Source of the DNA: Anaerolineales bacterium UBA6055
GTDB taxonomy: Bacteria; Chloroflexota; Anaerolineae; Aggregatilineales; Phototrophicaceae
Direction: 5' to 3'
Assembly (NCBI GenBank): GCA_002428985.1
Contig: DIYL01000038.1
Coordinates: forward strand, 62,001-126,000
Length of the DNA: 64,000 bases
Shown: positions 27,263 through 36,402 of the stretch, piece after piece
Numbering within the stretch: position 1 is the first letter of the stretch
Layout: each line of letters begins with the position of its first letter
Translations under genes and position numbers: made by a program
Notes under the pieces: generated by a model
Told to the model about the DNA's origin: nothing
Database searches by the model: none
What the model saw: only the letters and a program-made list of their open reading frames with translations

Positions 27263-27569
27263 ATATGAGTAGTCCTCCTATCGGGACGATTTGCTTGCAA
27301 AATGTGCTAGCTTATCCACGATGTCCTAAATTGTGACAAACTGCACAGACGGGCGCATTGTATCGTACAGTCTATACCCTGCACAGGGGTGAAACTTATC
27401 AGCCAATAATTCTAAATAAGTCTTTTTACGCGCCTAAATTTTATTTTGGAAATACTATGTTTACTTTTTTTAAAATGTTTAAAATATTGAAACATTAATA
27501 CTAAATTGAAAACTATTGTTATACAATTAAAATTATTTATTACAAGTAAAATGATAAAAAGGGAGAAGT
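27263..27569. other. divergent promoter region, AT-rich
   Basis: About 307 bases between the aminotransferase and the histidine kinase remnant. The kinase side (27415-27560) is very AT-rich with several TTGAAA and TACAAT-like words, but no pair is spaced convincingly. No gene or structured RNA seen. Confidence 0.4.
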
Positions 27570-29741
27570 GTGCAAACTTCAACGATCCGATTGTTTGCAT
27601 TACGCTACGTCTTTGCATTGCTGATTATTCTGATGCTTGCAGTCTTATCCCAATTCTTTATCCAAACATATATTGCATCTCAGTTAGATGACGCAACCAT
27701 TATTAATGTTGCCGGACGACAGCGAATGCTGAGTCAACGTTTGGTCAAAGCCACCCTTGCCATAGAAGCTTTTCCAGACCGACGTGAGTTTTACTTGAAT
27801 CAACTCGTGGCAACCGTCGAAGAATGGGAAATAGCACATACAAGCCTACAAAACAGCAACCCAGAGCTCGGTATATACAGTAATAACTCGGACACAGTTA
27901 TTGATTTATTTAGTCAAATTGAGCAACAATTTAACCAAATGCTGACAGGTGCTTTCTGCATATTGGATCTCAATGATATTACAATCGATAGCCGTATCCC
28001 TCCAGATGATTGTAGTCAGGTGTTTGATAGTTACATCAACATGATTGTAAGCAATGAAGAGCGGTTTCTCGTTGGGATGAATGCAATTGTCAATCAATAT
28101 GAAGTGGAAGCCAGAGATGGTGTGGTCACGTTACGCTCGATTGAACTGATGTTATTTGGGTTTTTATCTTTTACATTGTTAGTGGAAGCACTATTTATCT
28201 TTCGACCTGTCATTAGACAAGCACAATCCGCAAATGCTGAAGCTGAGAAACGTCGAATCTATCATCAATCGCTTTTTGAACAATCGAATGATGCAGTCTT
28301 AGTACTTGATCTACAGGGTCATCATCTAGATATAAACTCACGCGGTGTTGAACTCTTTGGCTATACAAAAGATGAGATTTTAATAACTCCTCATCCACAA
28401 CTCACCCCAAAGAATAAAAGAGAACACAGTCAACAAATTTTAGAACAATTAATCGCAGGGGAAAATATTCCACCATACGAACATATATTGCAGCACAAAG
28501 ATGGGTATATGATCGATGTAGAGATCAGTTCTCAACTGGTTCGTGACGAAATCAGCGAGAATTCATTATATATTCAGAGTATCATCCGTGATATTCGACA
28601 ACGTAAACAGGCGGATCAACAAATTCGTGAAAGTGAAGCCATGTTACGGCAAATTATTGATACATCACAAGATCATATCTGGCTTATCCGCCTTAGCGAT
28701 CAAAAAGTATTGTTCAATAACAAAAGGGTCTATAATTTTTACGGACGGTCAGCCGAAGAAATGGGAGATGCCGATAACCCTATTTGGCGTGAGGCTGTAC
28801 ACCATTCAAGCCCCAATTCAATCGCAATGCTTCAGAAACACTTAGAAGATCATGGTAAAGCAGAATTAGAGTTTGTGCTTGAACAGGCCCAAGGTACATT
28901 ATTGAATGTCATGGTCAGAGCCTGGTTTATATTCGATGATAATAACATGCCAATTCAAGTTGCGGGCATCACACAAGATATTAGTAAACAAAAACAATAT
29001 CAACAAATGCAAGTCGATATCGAAGGGATACGTGCACGGTACACCAAAGAGCATGAGAATAATCAATTCGTCCAGAAATTAGTCGCCATGTTATCTCATG
29101 ATCTACGAACCCCTCTCAGTGTTATTCAATCAAACCGAGATATTTTATCACGACATTTGGATGAACTCACATCAGAAAAACGGAAAGAAAAGCTGGATAC
29201 CATTAGCTCGCAGATCGCCTATGCAACTGGTTTGTTGGAATACACGGTGGAATCAATCCAAGACATACAATCGCATCGATTTAACCCAACATCAGTCAAT
29301 ATTGAGCAACTATGTAAAGTCAGTATCACACAAATACAGGAGACAAACGGTAAGCATCAATAGTTTGATTTCATTAATCGGACAACACGTGCAGCCGCCT
29401 CTTTAGATGAAGTCTTAATTACGCGCATTCTGATCAACTTACTATCTAACGCGAGTAAGTATTCTGCAGAACAGACCACAGTTAAGCTCGTCCTAGAAAA
29501 TAAAGAGGATGAGGTCACCATCCAAATCATCGATCAAGGATATGGCATCTCGCCAGAAGATAGCGATAAGATTTTTGACGTATTTTTCCGGTCAAAATCG
29601 ACCGACAACGTAGAAGGTAAAGGATTAGGGTTGAGCATCGTCAAAGACTGTGTTGATCAACATAACGGAACAATTACGTTTGAGAGCGAGCTTGGCAAAG
29701 GAACGACATTTAAGGTATGTATTCCTCAATATGAAGATTAA
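27570..29741 (+). pseudogene. PilJ-PAS-PAS histidine kinase interrupted by an in-frame amber codon
   Basis: The gene starts with GTG after GGGAG. Residues 7-32 are a membrane helix. A PilJ/NarX-like sensor segment follows (NVAGRQRMLSQRLVKATLAI), then a second helix (about 192-215), two PAS domains (about 225-345 and 350-465) and a HisKA domain with His510 in SHDLRTPLS. A TAG at 29361-29363 stops translation at 597 residues. The same frame then continues for 126 codons with an intact HATPase domain: NLLSNASKYS, DQGYGISPED, FFRSKS and GKGLGLSIVKD. No frameshift is needed to join the halves, so this is a fresh nonsense mutation, a base-calling error, or a readthrough case. The first half alone could not phosphorylate itself. 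Confidence 0.85.
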
Positions 29742-29848
29742 AGCCGAATGCTAACCAATTTTCCGTCTGAAAAGCTCTTGCTATGGTCATGTTTGGAATT
29801 TTTGTTATACACTAGAATAGCGTATGGACGAACAATGAGGACTCAACT

Positions 29849-30244
29849 ATGCCTGCTACCTTTGAATGGTACAGTGACAACAAAACAATCATATACGAAC
29901 AATTCTCTGGCGACTGGACATGGGGTGATTTTGTTGTGTGCATCAAAGGGGCATGCGACTTGATGCGTGAAGTTGATCATGATGTTGTTACAATTGCAGA
30001 TTATACCGAAAGCCAGACCTTACCAATGAGTGGTGCATCGCTCAAAATAGCACGTGATGTGATGGATTATGCACCTGATAATTGGAGGGGCGTTGTTATT
30101 GTCTCCAATCACCGCTTAATCAAGGCGATGGTTAGCTTATTCCAAAATGCAAATCGTACATTTGGCGACAAAGTGTATTTAGAGTCTACACTAGATGATG
30201 CCGTTCAACGTGCACTTACCATTTCTTTAAATGCAAAAAAGTAA
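29849..30244 (+). CDS. SpoIIAA/STAS-like small protein
   Basis: A 131-residue soluble protein beginning FEWYSDNKTIIYEQFSGDWTWGDF, the kind of N-terminal strand-helix unit seen in SpoIIAA-like proteins of Chloroflexota. The alternation of strands and helices suggests a STAS-like fold. It resembles the protein at 55163-55585 in organisation (both start M-P-x-x-FEW-x-x-x-N). Function unknown; possibly signalling with the neighbouring sensor kinase, which is inference. AGGAC precedes the ATG. Confidence 0.65.
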   Translation: MPATFEWYSDNKTIIYEQFSGDWTWGDFVVCIKGACDLMREVDHDVVTIADYTESQTLPMSGASLKIARDVMDYAPDNWRGVVIVSNHRLIKAMVSLFQNANRTFGDKVYLESTLDDAVQRALTISLNAKK

Positions 30245-30262
30245 TTGACTGACATTTAGCGA

Positions 30263-30296
30263 CAATCTATGAGAACATAAGCGTTCCCATAGACTG
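30263..30296. terminator. hairpin between convergent genes
   Basis: CAATCTATGAGAAC pairs with GTTCCCATAGACTG (12 of 14 pairs) around a 6-base loop, just after the SpoIIAA-like stop and before the convergent secreted-protein stop. No long T-run on either side, so efficiency is uncertain. Confidence 0.5.
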
Positions 30297-30320
30297 TTAT
30301 CATCTTATCAATATGTGATG

Positions 30321-31169
30321 CTACTGTGTGCTAACTTCGATATTAAAAGAACCACCCGTGTGCATTTTGTTCCCATAGACAGTAATACAATAATATCCTG
30401 TGACATTTGCTTGTATGACAACTGTCTCCTCGCCACCATGCCCTGCTACATTTGACTGTTGAGTCCTCATAACTGGACTATAAATACGCACAACAGCATC
30501 AAAGTCAGTTGGTCGTACCGTGACAGCTAATTCATCGCGGTTGGCTTGATCCGTATCAAGATAAACCTGTGCATAGTAAATATCATAAGGGGCAACTGTT
30601 GCCGGATACAGACCTGCAATAAGTTCGCGTGGATAGAGGCAATGATCGGGTACATACGTTGTTGTTTGCAGAAGTTGTATGACAGAGCTTTCCTGTATCG
30701 ACTCGGTATTCAATACATAATCTGTCTCAATCTCAGTGCGGGTCACATCCGCATAACTAAATGTGACAATGTAGTTACCAATCGCACCTTGATAGCCCGA
30801 CACAACAATACAATATTTATCCGTTGCTTCAATGGCATAAGTGAGCTGTTCATCACCACCTGTTGGTTGACTATTCTCGTATACAAGATAGCCATCAGGT
30901 AATTTGTATAATGATACAACCCCATCAAATCCATCCATTACATCAAGATTTACCTGTAATGTAACACCTGCTTGAGCAATCAACCAATATGACCGGATCT
31001 GGTCAATCATATAAATACTGCCTGATTGTGTTACATCCCGTTGAATTTGTTGGACATCGCCAGTCAGACAATCCATTGGTTGTGCTGACTGCGCCGTGAC
31101 TGGAGATAACTGACGCGCAAATAAAGAAAATGATACCAGTGCAATAATGAGCATGAAATGCTTGCACAT
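30321..31169 (-). CDS. secreted protein with two PPC-like beta domains
   Basis: A 282-residue exported protein. Residues 1-26 are a signal peptide (hydrophobic core then VTAQSAQ). Two similar beta-sandwich modules follow (about 30-140 and 165-280); each ends in YCIVVSGYQG or YCITVYGNK and a G-N/S-x-x-(V/I)-x-(V/F) strand, the pattern of bacterial pre-peptidase C-terminal (PPC) domains. No protease domain is attached, so it is a stand-alone surface or periplasmic-like protein. GGGAGTC precedes ATG. Confidence 0.7.
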   Translation of the reverse strand: MCKHFMLIIALVSFSLFARQLSPVTAQSAQPMDCLTGDVQQIQRDVTQSGSIYMIDQIRSYWLIAQAGVTLQVNLDVMDGFDGVVSLYKLPDGYLVYENSQPTGGDEQLTYAIEATDKYCIVVSGYQGAIGNYIVTFSYADVTRTEIETDYVLNTESIQESSVIQLLQTTTYVPDHCLYPRELIAGLYPATVAPYDIYYAQVYLDTDQANRDELAVTVRPTDFDAVVRIYSPVMRTQQSNVAGHGGEETVVIQANVTGYYCITVYGNKMHTGGSFNIEVSTQ

Positions 31170-31326
31170 GTTAAATAGACTCCCTTGTCCGAATTTCTAT
31201 AAGCGATGTGATTGTGCTTAATGAATAAAATGACCACTCACACCGTTATATTTACGATACAGAAACTGGGGATATGTGTCTTCTCACTTTAGTATCGACT
31301 TGAGTGAGGGTAAAAGAATTTTAACA

Positions 31327-31346
31327 AGTAACTTTGGTTAGTTACT
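31327..31346. promoter_or_regulatory. inverted repeat upstream of lipocalin-like gene
   Basis: AGTAACT and AGTTACT form a perfect 7-bp inverted repeat with a 6-base centre, about 95 bases before the CrtC-like start codon. It could be an operator; no promoter boxes are clearly tied to it. Confidence 0.35.
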
Positions 31347-31441
31347 GAGCTACTCACCGTTTCTCACGAGAACGTTAAGCCCTATCTAAGGCTTATCTGC
31401 TAGAGTATGTGAAAAATGGAACAAATAGAGGATACAACTAG

Positions 31442-32596
31442 ATGAACTGGCGAATCATTGGGGTGGGATTGGTCATCATGACCATCACTATATTTGGCTT
31501 TAGCTTAGCAGAACCCCTATCCGGCACAGATGTAAGTGCGAATACACAACTTGCCATTCCAGAAGAAAACTTAGACGATTACGCGCGTGCGATTGAACCG
31601 TGGGATTGGCAGTTTCCAGAAGATCATGGTGCGCATCCGGACTTCTTAACCGAGTGGTGGTATTACACCGGTAATGTCGCAACCGATGACGGACGACGCT
31701 TTGGTTATCAATTTACAATTTTCCGACGTGCAATCTCGCCAAACGATTATGACAGCGAATCAGAATGGCGCACTAACCAAATCCATATGGCACACTTCAC
31801 CATCAGCGACATCGGCGAGCAAGACTTCTATCATGATGTACGCTACAGTCGGAGCGGTGCGGGTTTAGCAGGCGCAACCACTGATCCTGTTTATCGTGTT
31901 TGGTTGGAAGACTGGCAAGTGATGGCAGAAAATGACGATGCCACCCTACAACGCATCACGGCAACAACGGATGATTTTTCAATTGATGTACAACTCGAAC
32001 AAGTCAAGCCGCCTGCACTACAGGGCTTTGATGGATTAAGCCCTAAAAGCGCAGAAATTGGCAACGCCAGCTACTATTACACCCTGTCACGATTGGTGAC
32101 TGACGGCACGATCACAATTGGCGATGAGACATTTGAAGTTGAAGGTAATTCATGGATGGATCACGAATTCAGCACCAGCGCACTCGGCGGCGAGGCACAA
32201 GGTTGGGATTGGTTCGGGTTAATTTTCGACAACAATACAGAATTGATGGTGGGACAAATTCGTTTAACTGATGGTGGCCGAGAACCTGCATTTGGTGGTC
32301 TCCTCATCAATCCTGATGGTAGCACACGCTATTTGGACTCATCAGAATTTACCATTACAGCGACCGATACCTGGCTCAGTCCACATACCGATGCAGAATA
32401 TCCATCCGCATGGGACATCGAAATTTTAGGCGATGATGGATTCTCATTCACAGTCACACCATTGCAAGCCGATCAAGAATTACATGGTGATGGGATTGAA
32501 TATTGGGAAGGTGCTGTGCGTGTTGAAGGTGATGTCACTGGATACGGTTATGCCGAATTAACAGGATACGTCGGCACAATGCAGAATCGCTTCTAA
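31442..32596 (+). CDS. CrtC/AttH-like lipocalin-domain protein (carotenoid hydratase/hydrolase family)
   Basis: A 384-residue protein with an N-terminal hydrophobic anchor (about 5-22) and the double-lipocalin family signature: TEWWYYTGNVATDDGRRFGYQ, QIHMAHFTISDI, then NSWMDHEFSTSALGGEAQGWDWFG. This group includes carotenoid 1,2-hydratase and AttH-like proteins; most members have no tested activity. No carotenoid genes are near, so I name only the family. AGAGGATAC precedes the ATG. Confidence 0.82.
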   Translation: MNWRIIGVGLVIMTITIFGFSLAEPLSGTDVSANTQLAIPEENLDDYARAIEPWDWQFPEDHGAHPDFLTEWWYYTGNVATDDGRRFGYQFTIFRRAISPNDYDSESEWRTNQIHMAHFTISDIGEQDFYHDVRYSRSGAGLAGATTDPVYRVWLEDWQVMAENDDATLQRITATTDDFSIDVQLEQVKPPALQGFDGLSPKSAEIGNASYYYTLSRLVTDGTITIGDETFEVEGNSWMDHEFSTSALGGEAQGWDWFGLIFDNNTELMVGQIRLTDGGREPAFGGLLINPDGSTRYLDSSEFTITATDTWLSPHTDAEYPSAWDIEILGDDGFSFTVTPLQADQELHGDGIEYWEGAVRVEGDVTGYGYAELTGYVGTMQNRF

Positions 32597-32618
32597 TCAC
32601 ACCATATATACTAAAGTT

Positions 32619-32648
32619 ATCGGGGTGATGATTACTTTTCACCCCGAT
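32619..32648. terminator. shared terminator between convergent genes
   Basis: ATCGGGGTGA and TCACCCCGAT form a 10-bp perfect GC-rich stem with a 10-base loop. It lies between the CrtC-like stop and the penicillin-binding protein stop and may serve both. Confidence 0.7.
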
Positions 32649-32660
32649 GTTTGATTTTAT

Positions 32661-35600
32661 CTACGGTACATTGAAGACAATATCGGTCGCTTGTACTACA
32701 TCTGAGCCTTTCACGAGTCCCAACCGTAACGTATATGTGCCCGATTGAAGCGCATCCCCGTGGAGTTCTTCCAACTGTCCATTTACCACTGGGCTATTTT
32801 GCGGACTACCGAGTGGTGTCCAATCTGCAAATTGACCACCCCGAATAAACATATGGTAAATATCTGCCTGACTTCCATCAAACTGTGCTGTCCCAATAAT
32901 TGGTATTAAACCAGTCACGGTTGCACCATTGGCAGGTTGTTGTATTTGTAAGGTCGCACCAACACCTGCAATTGGCTGGAAGTTATAGACGTCCGCCCAA
33001 CAGTCAATCGTTGGTAAGAATGCTAGATTATTTTCACGCGCATACCGTTCAGCTTCAACCGCATCGGATTGTGAAGTCGCAGGTCCACCCACAAACCATA
33101 GGTTTTGTGCGCCACCTGCCGTAGCAACTTGCGCATCTTGAACAGGTACGCGACAGTATTTTGGCGGTAGTGGTTGTTTTTCACCGGGTGCAACATTAAA
33201 TTGAATGCTATTCGCAACTTCCGGCGGGATTGGGAACGCGAGTGTCTGGTAGATGCCCGGCGAGACTTCTTCAACCACTGACCCTTGTGTGACGACTGGT
33301 GTATTTTCGATAACAATATCTGGGAAGTTGAGGTTACCCTGTGCATCCGGAATGCCTGCTGGGCCATTTAAGAACCACTCGTTAATGGTCGATGGACAAC
33401 CTGTAGATGGATCGGTCAAACGGCGCACATTACAAATTTGGCGTAAGGTCATGCCATCTGGTGGAATGAGTTGATCATTCAAGAGTTGCCCATTGCTAGC
33501 AAATGAGCCGAGTAATTGTTGGTTGGCATAAATCCCCGTAACGACAGCATTCCAGATGGGTGCCGCCCCTGTCAAACCGGATGAGTTAACCATCGGTGCG
33601 CCATCATTGTTCCCAACCCACACACCAACCGCGACGTTCCGTGTATAACCAACTGTCCAGTTGTCTTTTACATCGTTGGTTGTACCCGTTTTAACCGCGG
33701 AGACAATACCGTTAGTAAGAAGGGCACTATTGGCACCCATCGCAGGTGTACGCGCCGTATTATCGCTCATCATATCGCTCATGAGATAGGCAATACGTGG
33801 GTCGAGTACCTGTGTTCCAAAACCAGTACGGTTTACTGTGTTATCAACAACCCGTCCTTCGGGGCAAGCATTTTCATACTGATAGATAATTTCATCATCA
33901 CTATTGACGACACATAAAATCGATGTGACCGGAACATAAGACCCTTGATTTGCAAAAACAGCATAGGCATTTGTTAGTTCGATCAATGTGACTTCGCCAC
34001 CACCCAAGGTCAACGATAGACCATATTGTGAAGCGTCTTGATTGAGCGTAGTCACACCAAAGCGACGCATCAGCTCCAACAGATAATCAACACCGACGAG
34101 GCGTAATGTCTGGACAGCAGGAATGTTATAACTATTCGCTAAAGCTGTACGCATCGTCATTGGACCGTGGAATGTGCCGTCATAGTTACGTGGCGTATAT
34201 ACAGGTTGACCGGGAATACCAATTTCGGTACGGGTATCCCAGATGACATCACCAGAACTCATCCCCCGTTCGATAGCTGCCGAATAGGTGAATGGCTTCA
34301 TGGTACTACCCGGTTGGCGAAAGGCTGTTGCAACATTCACACTACCATCGATAGCTTCGTTGTTATAGTCGATACTCCCGACCATGCCTATAATTTCACC
34401 TGTCAGTGGTTTTGTGATGACAACTGCGGCGTTACTGACATTATTTCCGGCAAGCCGTGAAACTTGGTTAGCAGCAACTTGCTGTGCCATTGTGTTGACG
34501 TTTTGGTCAATGGTTGTATAAACACGTAACCCACCACGTGTGATTTCTTCTGGACTATAACCGAGGTCAGTCATCAATCGTTCGAGTTCGCCCTGTGCAT
34601 AAACCGTAAAGTGCGGCGCATTTAAGGAGACATCTGGCGATACAAAACTTAGACCTTCACTGAGGGCTTGGTTGGCTTGATCCTGTGTAATAAAACCTTC
34701 TTCAATCATCTCGCCCAAAACTTCGCGCCAGCGCGCATCAACTGCAGCTTGTACAGCGGGATCTGGATTTAATGGATCGAGGCTAGCAGGTGCTTGTGGT
34801 AAACCTGCGAGTAATGCAGCTTCACCAATTGTCAGCGCTTCAACATCTTTACCAAAGAAGGTCTGTGATGCAGTTTGTACACCATATGCGAGATTACCAT
34901 AATAGATTTCGTTGAGGTACATCTCAAGGATTTCTTCTTTGCTCTTAGATTGCGTCATCACAATCGCTAGCATAATTTCTTCGGCTTTACGGGCGACACT
35001 GCGTTCGGCACGTTTTTCGAAGTCAAATAAGACATTACGCACCAACTGTTGTGTAATGGTACTACCACCTGGGGCATTTTCATCAGCACCGAGGAAGTTG
35101 AGTGTAGCGACAATTGTCGCACCGACATCAATACCGACATTCTCGAAAAATGAATCATCTTCAATAGCGATTGTCGCTAAAATCAGAGAACGCGGGAATT
35201 GATCATAACGCACGCGTTCACGGCGACCTTCACCAAATGCCTCATAGAGTTGATTACCATAACGATCATAGATAAAAGTCGTTTCAAAACCACGATAGTT
35301 ATCAACTTCGGCAATTCGTTCTGTCCATTCAGCTTCGATTTGAGGTACAAACACCATCGCACCAAGCAGAGTTAAAAGCGTTAGCCCACCACAAAAGGTG
35401 ACGAACAGGCCAGCAACCGCCCATATACAGCCAGATGGCAAACCCAAAACCCGTCGCCGTCCGCGTTTACGTGGTAGACGCTGTGGCGGTTGTTGCGGTG
35501 GCATCCCACCTGTACGCCCCTTTGGTAGTGGTGGAGGTTGTTGCTGATACCCACCTTGAAATTGCGGATTGGGCATCGTTGGCTGAGCTTGTTGTGGTGG

Positions 35601-36290
35601 TCGCTGCGGAATATATTGTTGTTGAGGAGGCTGTTGTGGTGACTGTACACGCGGATTTTGCATGGTCGGCTGAGCAGGTCGTGCTGGTACATTTGAATCC
35701 GCTTGTTGGTGATCTGGATTTGGATCGAGTCCAAATGTACCGGGCAGAGTCGGGTCTGCAGCATCCTTCGGCGTAATATCACTATAGAGTGGCATCGTCA
35801 CCATCTTATTCATATTATTCCGGTCGTCGCGCTCAGTTTCTTCCAGTTCAGAAACATGTGGTAAATGAAATGGAACATCCGCATCGACTTCAACTTCCAC
35901 CATATCCGTCGTTAAGGTCTCATTGTCAGCACGCGGTTTTTCGGATGCAGATTCATCGACTTCATCGACTAACGTCACATCTACATCAAAATCTTGTTGT
36001 GGGTCGACCATAGTTTGTTGTAGCGATTCATCGTCTTCTTGTTCAGCAGGCATCTCCTGCGAATACAACACATTCGGTACAGTTTGCCCCACGGAATGAT
36101 CGTCAATCTGTGTCATCTCAGCATCATGTTGGGTTGCACTTATCGTATTTTGTTCATACGGATTGGGCATCGTTGGATCAAGTTGATTATGATCATCCGA
36201 TGGTGTAAGTGCAGTATGGTCAGGCTCGTGATTGTCTGGTTGATTAGGTTGCGTTAAATCATTATCGTTTGGTTTGTTTTCGTCTGACAT
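32661..36290 (-). CDS. class A penicillin-binding protein with long disordered N-terminus
   Basis: Bifunctional peptidoglycan synthase of 1209 residues. Residues 1-280 are a Pro/Gln/Asp-rich cytoplasmic region with repeated T-M-(P/Q)-N-P words. One membrane helix follows (about 287-313). The GT51 glycosyltransferase (about 340-520) has EDDSFFENVGID and GGSTITQQLVRN. The transpeptidase (about 600-920) has the nucleophile in STMKPF, then NSYN and KTGTTNDVKDNW. The C-terminal 200 residues include a Gly/Pro linker and an Ig-like module (QPANGATVTGLIPIIGT). GGGGATAAC precedes ATG. The N-terminal extension may be a docking or phosphorylation platform, which is inference. Confidence 0.95.
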   Translation of the reverse strand: MSDENKPNDNDLTQPNQPDNHEPDHTALTPSDDHNQLDPTMPNPYEQNTISATQHDAEMTQIDDHSVGQTVPNVLYSQEMPAEQEDDESLQQTMVDPQQDFDVDVTLVDEVDESASEKPRADNETLTTDMVEVEVDADVPFHLPHVSELEETERDDRNNMNKMVTMPLYSDITPKDAADPTLPGTFGLDPNPDHQQADSNVPARPAQPTMQNPRVQSPQQPPQQQYIPQRPPQQAQPTMPNPQFQGGYQQQPPPLPKGRTGGMPPQQPPQRLPRKRGRRRVLGLPSGCIWAVAGLFVTFCGGLTLLTLLGAMVFVPQIEAEWTERIAEVDNYRGFETTFIYDRYGNQLYEAFGEGRRERVRYDQFPRSLILATIAIEDDSFFENVGIDVGATIVATLNFLGADENAPGGSTITQQLVRNVLFDFEKRAERSVARKAEEIMLAIVMTQSKSKEEILEMYLNEIYYGNLAYGVQTASQTFFGKDVEALTIGEAALLAGLPQAPASLDPLNPDPAVQAAVDARWREVLGEMIEEGFITQDQANQALSEGLSFVSPDVSLNAPHFTVYAQGELERLMTDLGYSPEEITRGGLRVYTTIDQNVNTMAQQVAANQVSRLAGNNVSNAAVVITKPLTGEIIGMVGSIDYNNEAIDGSVNVATAFRQPGSTMKPFTYSAAIERGMSSGDVIWDTRTEIGIPGQPVYTPRNYDGTFHGPMTMRTALANSYNIPAVQTLRLVGVDYLLELMRRFGVTTLNQDASQYGLSLTLGGGEVTLIELTNAYAVFANQGSYVPVTSILCVVNSDDEIIYQYENACPEGRVVDNTVNRTGFGTQVLDPRIAYLMSDMMSDNTARTPAMGANSALLTNGIVSAVKTGTTNDVKDNWTVGYTRNVAVGVWVGNNDGAPMVNSSGLTGAAPIWNAVVTGIYANQQLLGSFASNGQLLNDQLIPPDGMTLRQICNVRRLTDPSTGCPSTINEWFLNGPAGIPDAQGNLNFPDIVIENTPVVTQGSVVEEVSPGIYQTLAFPIPPEVANSIQFNVAPGEKQPLPPKYCRVPVQDAQVATAGGAQNLWFVGGPATSQSDAVEAERYARENNLAFLPTIDCWADVYNFQPIAGVGATLQIQQPANGATVTGLIPIIGTAQFDGSQADIYHMFIRGGQFADWTPLGSPQNSPVVNGQLEELHGDALQSGTYTLRLGLVKGSDVVQATDIVFNVP

Positions 36291-36371
36291 TAGTTATCCC
36301 CGATAGAAACGTGTACTATTATTGTACATTTCTTTCATTCTAGTGCATTCCAGACAAATTTGCTTGCGTCA

Positions 36372-36402
36372 TCCCCCACGCCAACCTGACGATATAAATA
36401 CG
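36372..36402. repeat. 31-bp direct repeat, left copy
   Basis: The first 21 bases (starting TCCCCCACGCCAACCTGAC) are identical to 38760-38780, and 8 of the next 10 match. It abuts the 3' end of the beta-propeller gene at 36403; the partner lies just upstream of the same gene. Confidence 0.85.

Noticed and set aside
29098..29406. Reading frame overlapping the end of the split kinase, suggesting a frameshift
   Set aside because: It is a shadow frame. The kinase resumes in its own frame after TAG, so a single nonsense codon explains the break.
29748..29963. Small plus-strand frame starting just after the kinase end
   Set aside because: Overlaps the better supported SpoIIAA-like gene in another frame and lacks an SD.
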